DNA of 64,000 bases. Origin: Bradyrhizobium sp. WBAH42. GTDB lineage: Bacteria; Pseudomonadota; Alphaproteobacteria; Rhizobiales; Xanthobacteraceae. The notes under the pieces were generated by a model. That model saw only the letters and a program-made list of their open reading frames with translations, was not told the DNA's origin and made no database searches. Shown here piece by piece: positions 59,812 to 64,000 of this stretch (its first letter is position 1; every line of letters begins with the position of its first letter). Location: contig NZ_CP036533.1 of NCBI RefSeq assembly GCF_024585265.1, positions 7,821,001-7,885,000 on the forward strand. Reading direction: 5' to 3'. A program made the position numbers and the translations under genes.

Positions 59812-60423
59812 ATGAAGTTGACGCATGCTGCTGGCGGGCCCGGTGGGCAAGAAATCATACTCGTGTCGCCTGGAGATCCTTTGTGGCCTGCGGCTGCGCA
59901 CTTCGTTCGAGCGAAATACCACGACGTGTACGGCGCTCGCTTGGGCGCGCTCCCGAAGACGCTGGTGTTGCTCGTCGACGACCACGCGATCCGATGTGCT
60001 GCTGGAATGCGAGACCAATCGGAACGCTTCTTCTCCGAATTTTATCTCGATGAGCCGGTCGAACGAGCTCTCGGTGCGGTCGCTGGCCGTTTGGTGCTGC
60101 GGGAAGAGGTGGTGGAGGTTTCATCTCTCGTCAGCAGCAGCCCGGCCGATTCTCCTCGATTCCTGCGAAGTCTGATCGCATACGGCGGAGAACTTGGATT
60201 TAACTGGGCGTTCTTCACGGCGACCGGGCAGTTACAGAAGTTCCTTCGGAGAATGCGACTTCCTCTGATCGAGTTGGCCAATGCGGACCCGAGCCGCGTT
60301 CCGATGCCGCAGGAGTGGGGGACGTACTACCAGACCTCTCCAAAAGTGTTTGCGATCGACCGCAGTCAGATGTCGGCCTTCCTGATGCAAACCGGGGCGT
60401 CCCAGATGACGGGTGCATGCTAA
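59812..60423 (+). CDS. Thermostable hemolysin-family protein
   Basis: The 203-residue protein begins MKLTHAAGGPGGQEIILVSP after GGAGGG (start at 59812 rather than 59797). It matches the thermostable hemolysin (delta-VPH) family in AAAHFVRAKYHDVYGARLGA, then EVSSLVSSSPADSPRFLRSL and a C-terminal YYQTSPKVFAIDRSQM segment; the fold resembles GNAT acyltransferases. Despite the name, a direct cytolytic function is doubtful: the family usually sits with AMP-ligase, iron-redox and SDR genes, as here. An acyl-transfer or carrier role in lipid synthesis is more plausible. Its stop overlaps the next ATG (TAATG). Confidence 0.8.
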   Translation: MKLTHAAGGPGGQEIILVSPGDPLWPAAAHFVRAKYHDVYGARLGALPKTLVLLVDDHAIRCAAGMRDQSERFFSEFYLDEPVERALGAVAGRLVLREEVVEVSSLVSSSPADSPRFLRSLIAYGGELGFNWAFFTATGQLQKFLRRMRLPLIELANADPSRVPMPQEWGTYYQTSPKVFAIDRSQMSAFLMQTGASQMTGAC

Positions 60424-62564
60424 TGGACGATCTCTACCATGCGCTGCGGCTCAACGCCGAAATGAAAGGCGACGTCGCGGCCATAGCCGACGGGAAACAG
60501 TCTTTGACCTGGTCCGGTCTGGCAGCTCGGGTCAGTGCAGCGTCGGACTACCTCGGGACCGGTCCAGAGACGATTGGAATATTCGGCGGCAACAGTGTGG
60601 ACTGGGTAGTTGCTTTCCTCGCGGCGAGCATATCTGGAAAGACGATCGTCCCGATCCCGACCTTCTTTAGCAGGGGGCAAGTCGAGCACGTCGTCAAGGA
60701 CGCGTCGATTGCCCGCACTATAGTTACATCGGATGATGGTGAGGCGGAGCTCCAATCGGCATTCAGGATGCCCGCGCGGGGGACAAGCTCTTTGGGAAAA
60801 GCTCCGCCGCGAAGTGCGGGCCTGATTATCTACACCTCTGGCAGCACGGGAGCTCCCAAGGGCGTTCGCCTCGAGAGCAATCAAGCGCTCTGGTCGGCTT
60901 GGAACCTGGCAAACCTAGTCTCGGCCAATCCAGCCGACCGCTATCTATCTGTGCTTCCTTTGCCCATGCTGCTCGAACTGATCTGCGGGGTCATGATTCC
61001 GGTCCTGGTCGGCGGAACGGCTTTCTATGACGATGAAATAGCGAGGAGCGTTGCCACTGGTGCGATGGCAAACATTGCGGAGGCAATCGAGCGAGTGCAG
61101 CCCACCGCGAGTGTCTTCGTCCCTCAGCTACTGGCGCTGTACGTCTCGCAGCTGGCCGCGCTGCAGAAGAAGGCCCCGGATAGCCTGCGTTTCGTGGCGG
61201 TCGGAGGCGCACCGCTCCCATCGGCACTGGCTTCTGCAGCATCCCGCCTAAGCATTCCGATCTGCGAAGGCTACGGACTTTCCGAGTGCTCTTCAGTCGT
61301 CGCGATGAATCGGCCTGGTGCCGTGCGCGAAGGAACGGTGGGGCGGCCCTTGCCAGGTCTCGACGTTGTCATAGACGAGGGCGAGATCGTCGTGGCCGGA
61401 CCATCTGTGATGGATGGTTATTTAGGAGGAAGCGACCAGCCAATTCATTGGCGCACCGGTGACATGGGTCGTATTGACGCCGATGGATTCCTGAAGGTTT
61501 ACGGACGAAAGGACAATTTGATTGTAACTCCTGCCGGCCGCAATGTGAATCCCGAGTGGATCGAAACGATGTTGATGGATGATCCGCGCATTGGGGCGGG
61601 GGCGCTCTGTCAGCTTGATGGTGCAACCGAACAATCCACCCGCTTGGTTGCGCTTCTCGTCCCTTCGCGACGCGGTGAAGAGTGGTTCAAGTCCGCTACT
61701 CCTGCGGAAGTCGACGACCTCCTTGTCGAACTCTGCGACGCGGCCCCTGAATATGCCCTCCCTGCTGAAGCCGTCGTCATCTCGCGCGAGCAAGCTAGGG
61801 AGCGCGGCCTGTTCACATCCAACGGCAGAGTTCGACGATCCGAAGCGCAGAAAATCCTGCACGAAGCGTTCCAAACCGGAGGAGACCATCGCATGGCGAC
61901 TTACGAGCGGCTCAATTCGGAAACGGCAGAGGAACTAGGGCGTTTCCTTTCCATCCCTCTCGTCAGGAATGCGCTTGAGAGCGGCGGATCACGTGAACTC
62001 TATCTCTCATTCCTCACTCAGGCATATCACCACGTCAAACACACGGCCCGCCTGATGGGATTTGCTGCCGCCCAGACAGATGATGAGGAACTCCAGGACG
62101 CTCTTATTGAGTACCTCAACGAGGAGCGCGGTCACGAGAAGTGGATCCTCGAAGATATACGTGCATTGGGAGGCGATCCCGAAGTGGTGGCGAACGGCAA
62201 GCCGGGAAGAGCGTGCCAGGTCATGGTCGGTTATGCCTACTATGCCATCCAGTGGATCAGCCCCTATTCGCTGCTTGGAATGGTGCACGTGCTGGAGGGA
62301 CTGTCCGTGAAGCTTGCCGAGCGGCTTGCGAATGCCGTCCAGCGGTCGCTGGGTTTGGAGGGGGGCGGAGGGTTCTCCTACCTGAGATCTCACGGCGGGC
62401 TGGACGTTGGACATGTCGAGTTCTTCAAGAGCCTGGTCAACGGCATCGAAGACGGGGCGACTCAGGACATCGTCATTGACGCTGCGCGCGTAATGTACGG
62501 CCTCTACGGCGCGATCTTCGAGGAACTGGCCCTCTCGGTGACCGGAAAAGCCGATGCAGCTTGA
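60423..62564 (+). CDS. Fusion: AMP-dependent ligase plus haem-oxygenase-like iron-containing redox domain
   Basis: The 713-residue protein begins MDDLYHALRLNAEMKGDVAA. Residues 1-500 are an ANL adenylate-forming domain with LIIYTSGSTGAPKGV, EGYGLSECSSVVA and HWRTGDMGRIDADG. The A10 catalytic lysine is replaced: LFTSNGRVRRSE has Arg where NGK is usual. Residues 520-713 form a TenA/PqqC-like alpha-helical domain (iron-containing redox family) with AYHHVKHTARLMGFA, YLNEERGHEKWILEDIRALG and SHGGLDVGHVEFF, giving likely metal ligands (Glu, His, Asp, His). The domain order suggests that an activated fatty acid is oxidised by a non-haem diiron centre. It is coupled to the hemolysin gene and overlaps the SDR gene. 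Confidence 0.85.
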   Translation: MDDLYHALRLNAEMKGDVAAIADGKQSLTWSGLAARVSAASDYLGTGPETIGIFGGNSVDWVVAFLAASISGKTIVPIPTFFSRGQVEHVVKDASIARTIVTSDDGEAELQSAFRMPARGTSSLGKAPPRSAGLIIYTSGSTGAPKGVRLESNQALWSAWNLANLVSANPADRYLSVLPLPMLLELICGVMIPVLVGGTAFYDDEIARSVATGAMANIAEAIERVQPTASVFVPQLLALYVSQLAALQKKAPDSLRFVAVGGAPLPSALASAASRLSIPICEGYGLSECSSVVAMNRPGAVREGTVGRPLPGLDVVIDEGEIVVAGPSVMDGYLGGSDQPIHWRTGDMGRIDADGFLKVYGRKDNLIVTPAGRNVNPEWIETMLMDDPRIGAGALCQLDGATEQSTRLVALLVPSRRGEEWFKSATPAEVDDLLVELCDAAPEYALPAEAVVISREQARERGLFTSNGRVRRSEAQKILHEAFQTGGDHRMATYERLNSETAEELGRFLSIPLVRNALESGGSRELYLSFLTQAYHHVKHTARLMGFAAAQTDDEELQDALIEYLNEERGHEKWILEDIRALGGDPEVVANGKPGRACQVMVGYAYYAIQWISPYSLLGMVHVLEGLSVKLAERLANAVQRSLGLEGGGGFSYLRSHGGLDVGHVEFFKSLVNGIEDGATQDIVIDAARVMYGLYGAIFEELALSVTGKADAA

Positions 62565-63324
62565 AGGCGGGAGCGTCCTGATCACAGGCGCCGGGTCGGG
62601 CATTGGCGAGGCGCTTGCCATAGAAGCCTCGCGCCGTCGCATGCGCGTCGCGTTAATGGGGCGCCGAGCCGAAGCTATCGGGGCAACGCTTGCAAAGCTG
62701 ATAGGCGGTCCTCATCTCGCCCTTCCAGGTGACGTCACGGTGGCGCACGATCGTATGTCCGCTCTTGATTCAATTTCGAGCCATTGGGGCACTCTCATGG
62801 TCCTCGTCAACAATGCGGGCCTCGTGCCGGCTGGCCCTCTTGCTGCTGTGACGGATGAGGATTTGAAGACAGCGATCAATACCAACCTGTTCGCGCCAAT
62901 GGCAATGGTGAGGGATGCGTTGCCGCTGCTCGAGAGATACCGCCCGGGACGCATCGTCAACATAGGCTCTGTCCTGGGAGAAATTCCCTATCCGCTTTTT
63001 GCTGCCTATTCCGCGACCAAAGGCGGCCTTCGAGCATTCTCGCAATCCTTGCGCCGCGAACTGACGCCCATCGGGATCGGTGTCACGCACGCTGTGTTGC
63101 GGGCGACCCAAACGCCGGCCGCAGATGCTCTTGGACCGCTCCGTGCTCGGTTCAAGATGAGTTTCGATAGTCCCGGCGCTGTTGCAACCAGAGTGTGGGA
63201 TGCGGTTGAGCGCGATGCCGACTGTGTGTATCCGGCCGGTCCGGAGCGGTTCTTCGAACTCGTGCAGCGAATGGCCCCGCGCCTTGTCGACAGGTCGATT
63301 GTCAGACAATTGACGCGCGCTTAG
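62554..63324 (+). CDS. SDR family oxidoreductase
   Basis: The 256-residue classic SDR begins MQLEGGSVLITGAGSGIGEA (glycine motif TGAGSGIG), then LVNNAGLVPAGPLAA, IVNIGSVLGEIPYPLFAAYS (Ser) and YSATKGGLRA (YxxxK). The ATG overlaps the fusion gene by 11 bases, so it is translationally coupled. In a lipid-making operon an SDR could reduce or oxidise a keto or hydroxy acyl intermediate. It is followed, 39 bases later, by the TatT-like gene. Confidence 0.92.
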   Translation: MQLEGGSVLITGAGSGIGEALAIEASRRRMRVALMGRRAEAIGATLAKLIGGPHLALPGDVTVAHDRMSALDSISSHWGTLMVLVNNAGLVPAGPLAAVTDEDLKTAINTNLFAPMAMVRDALPLLERYRPGRIVNIGSVLGEIPYPLFAAYSATKGGLRAFSQSLRRELTPIGIGVTHAVLRATQTPAADALGPLRARFKMSFDSPGAVATRVWDAVERDADCVYPAGPERFFELVQRMAPRLVDRSIVRQLTRA

Positions 63325-63363
63325 CTGTTTTCGACTTTGCTAAAATCGATGGAAGGAATGTCT

Positions 63364-64000
63364 ATGCTACAGGCACTGCGAGCATTCGCAATGGTGGCGG
63401 GCGTTATCGCAGTCGCGACAGTGTCCAAGTATGTTCGAGCCTCAGACAACCGGGCGCTGGACGCCGACATTATCAGCGTTGCTGAAGAATGGGCGAAAAT
63501 AAAATATCTCAGCGACGATGACAGCGATCGCAGTGCCAAAATGGCGGTGCTCGCCCCCAAGGCTGACGCGCTCGTCAAACGCTATCCAGGAAGGCCTGAG
63601 CCGCTCATTTGGGACGGGATCGTTGTCAGCGAACAGGCTTCCCTTAGCTCTGGTTTCACCGCACTCAATTTCGCGGGACGGGCCAGAGATCTCCTCTTGG
63701 AGGCCTACAAGATTGACCCTAAAGCGCTTGATGCAGGCGCGTCGACGAGTCTTGGCGTTCTCTACTACCGCGTACCAGGCTTTCCGCTTGCCTGGGGAGA
63801 CAAGGAAAAGGCGCGACGCTACCTGGAAGAGGCGGTCAAGAATGCTCCAAACGGCCGCGATGCTCATTATTTTTATGCGGACTTCCTCTACGAACAACGT
63901 GACTACAAGCGCGCCGAAGAGATGATCAGGATAGGCATGGCTCTGCCAAAGCATCCGGAACGTCCGGTCTGGGATCAGTATTTCCCGATGGTGATGGAGA
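63364..64000 (+). CDS. TRAP transporter TatT-component-like TPR protein, cut by the window end
   Basis: The partial protein begins MLQALRAFAMVAGVIAVATV (start at 63364, since GGAAGG is eight bases upstream) and includes YKIDPKALDAGASTSLGVLY and PLAWGDKEKARRYLEEAVKN, then TPR-like repeats (YADFLYEQRDYKRAEEMIRI). The P...WGDKEKA motif resembles the TatT family of periplasmic TPR proteins associated with TRAP-type uptake. No stop is reached by 64000. It belongs to the hemolysin/ligase/SDR operon and may bind the product in the periplasm. Confidence 0.7.
   Translation, partial: MLQALRAFAMVAGVIAVATVSKYVRASDNRALDADIISVAEEWAKIKYLSDDDSDRSAKMAVLAPKADALVKRYPGRPEPLIWDGIVVSEQASLSSGFTALNFAGRARDLLLEAYKIDPKALDAGASTSLGVLYYRVPGFPLAWGDKEKARRYLEEAVKNAPNGRDAHYFYADFLYEQRDYKRAEEMIRIGMALPKHPERPVWDQYFPMVME

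Noticed and set aside
59812..60423. Thermostable hemolysin as a true secreted cytolysin
   Set aside because: No signal peptide is visible, the fold resembles an acyltransferase, and it is embedded in a metabolic operon.

Overview
The window looks like a chromosomal segment of a Bradyrhizobium-type alphaproteobacterium. This is inferred from high GC, many GTG/TTG starts, a GTTC-N7-GTTC LexA box of the alphaproteobacterial direct-repeat type, a TTGA-N6-TCAA FixK/FNR-type box, a Ku gene beside a TolA-like coiled-coil gene, and small proteins that I associate from memory with Bradyrhizobium. I saw no rRNA, tRNA, intact transposase or CRISPR array.

Layout. 0-14 kb is accessory and DNA-maintenance sequence. 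It holds small hypothetical genes, a giant SAM/adenylate cyclase/AAA/TPR regulator, a PP2A-type phosphatase, an MBL-fold hydrolase overlapping a PD-(D/E)XK-like nuclease and followed by a decayed third gene, a UDG-like protein, Ku, and a LexA-box-preceded operon of two zinc-ribbon proteins plus an SRAP (YedK/HMCES) protein. Four loci carry a GATAAG-containing repeat or hairpin. 14-26.4 kb is an acyl-CoA/organic-acid catabolic region arranged around a LysR regulator: a minus-strand binding protein/VOC/ligase operon, a chemoreceptor, and a plus-strand acyl-CoA dehydrogenase/hydratase/Bug-protein operon. Three TTGAG-N5-CTCAA palindromes suggest a common LysR regulon. A TetR/tautomerase/enoyl-CoA hydratase group and an aconitase remnant follow.

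27-38.7 kb is an aromatic-acid cluster: IclR regulator, ThDP enzyme, exported chorismate mutase, ABC importer (permease frameshifted), FAD 2-hydroxyacid dehydrogenase, ferredoxin, Rieske dioxygenase alpha and beta, dihydrodiol-type SDR and two small proteins. Three near-identical 17-bp TGTCC-N7-GGACA palindromes precede the three transcription units and are the likely IclR operators.

40-64 kb is the most unusual part. Two TetR paralogues sit among at least six promoters carrying a TAGAT...ATCTA-type palindrome, four of them with the same layout (TTGACR, 16-17 bp, A/T-rich -10, then palindrome). The presumed targets are an RND pump with adaptor, YkgJ and lipoprotein genes; two DUF3108 proteins; a MipA/OmpV porin-like protein; a DUF3313-like lipoprotein; a DoxX-like membrane protein; two alpha/beta hydrolases and SDRs; an NAPE-PLD-like MBL hydrolase; and an operon of thermostable-hemolysin family protein, an AMP-ligase fused to a haem-oxygenase-like iron enzyme, an SDR and a TatT-like protein cut by the window end. 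I read this as a candidate uncharacterised pathway that makes and exports a lipid-like metabolite.

A cross-cutting feature is single-base frameshifts in at least five otherwise well conserved genes (near 490, 8370, 10105, 32877 and 38800). These are either real decay or assembly indels, and raw reads would have to settle which.
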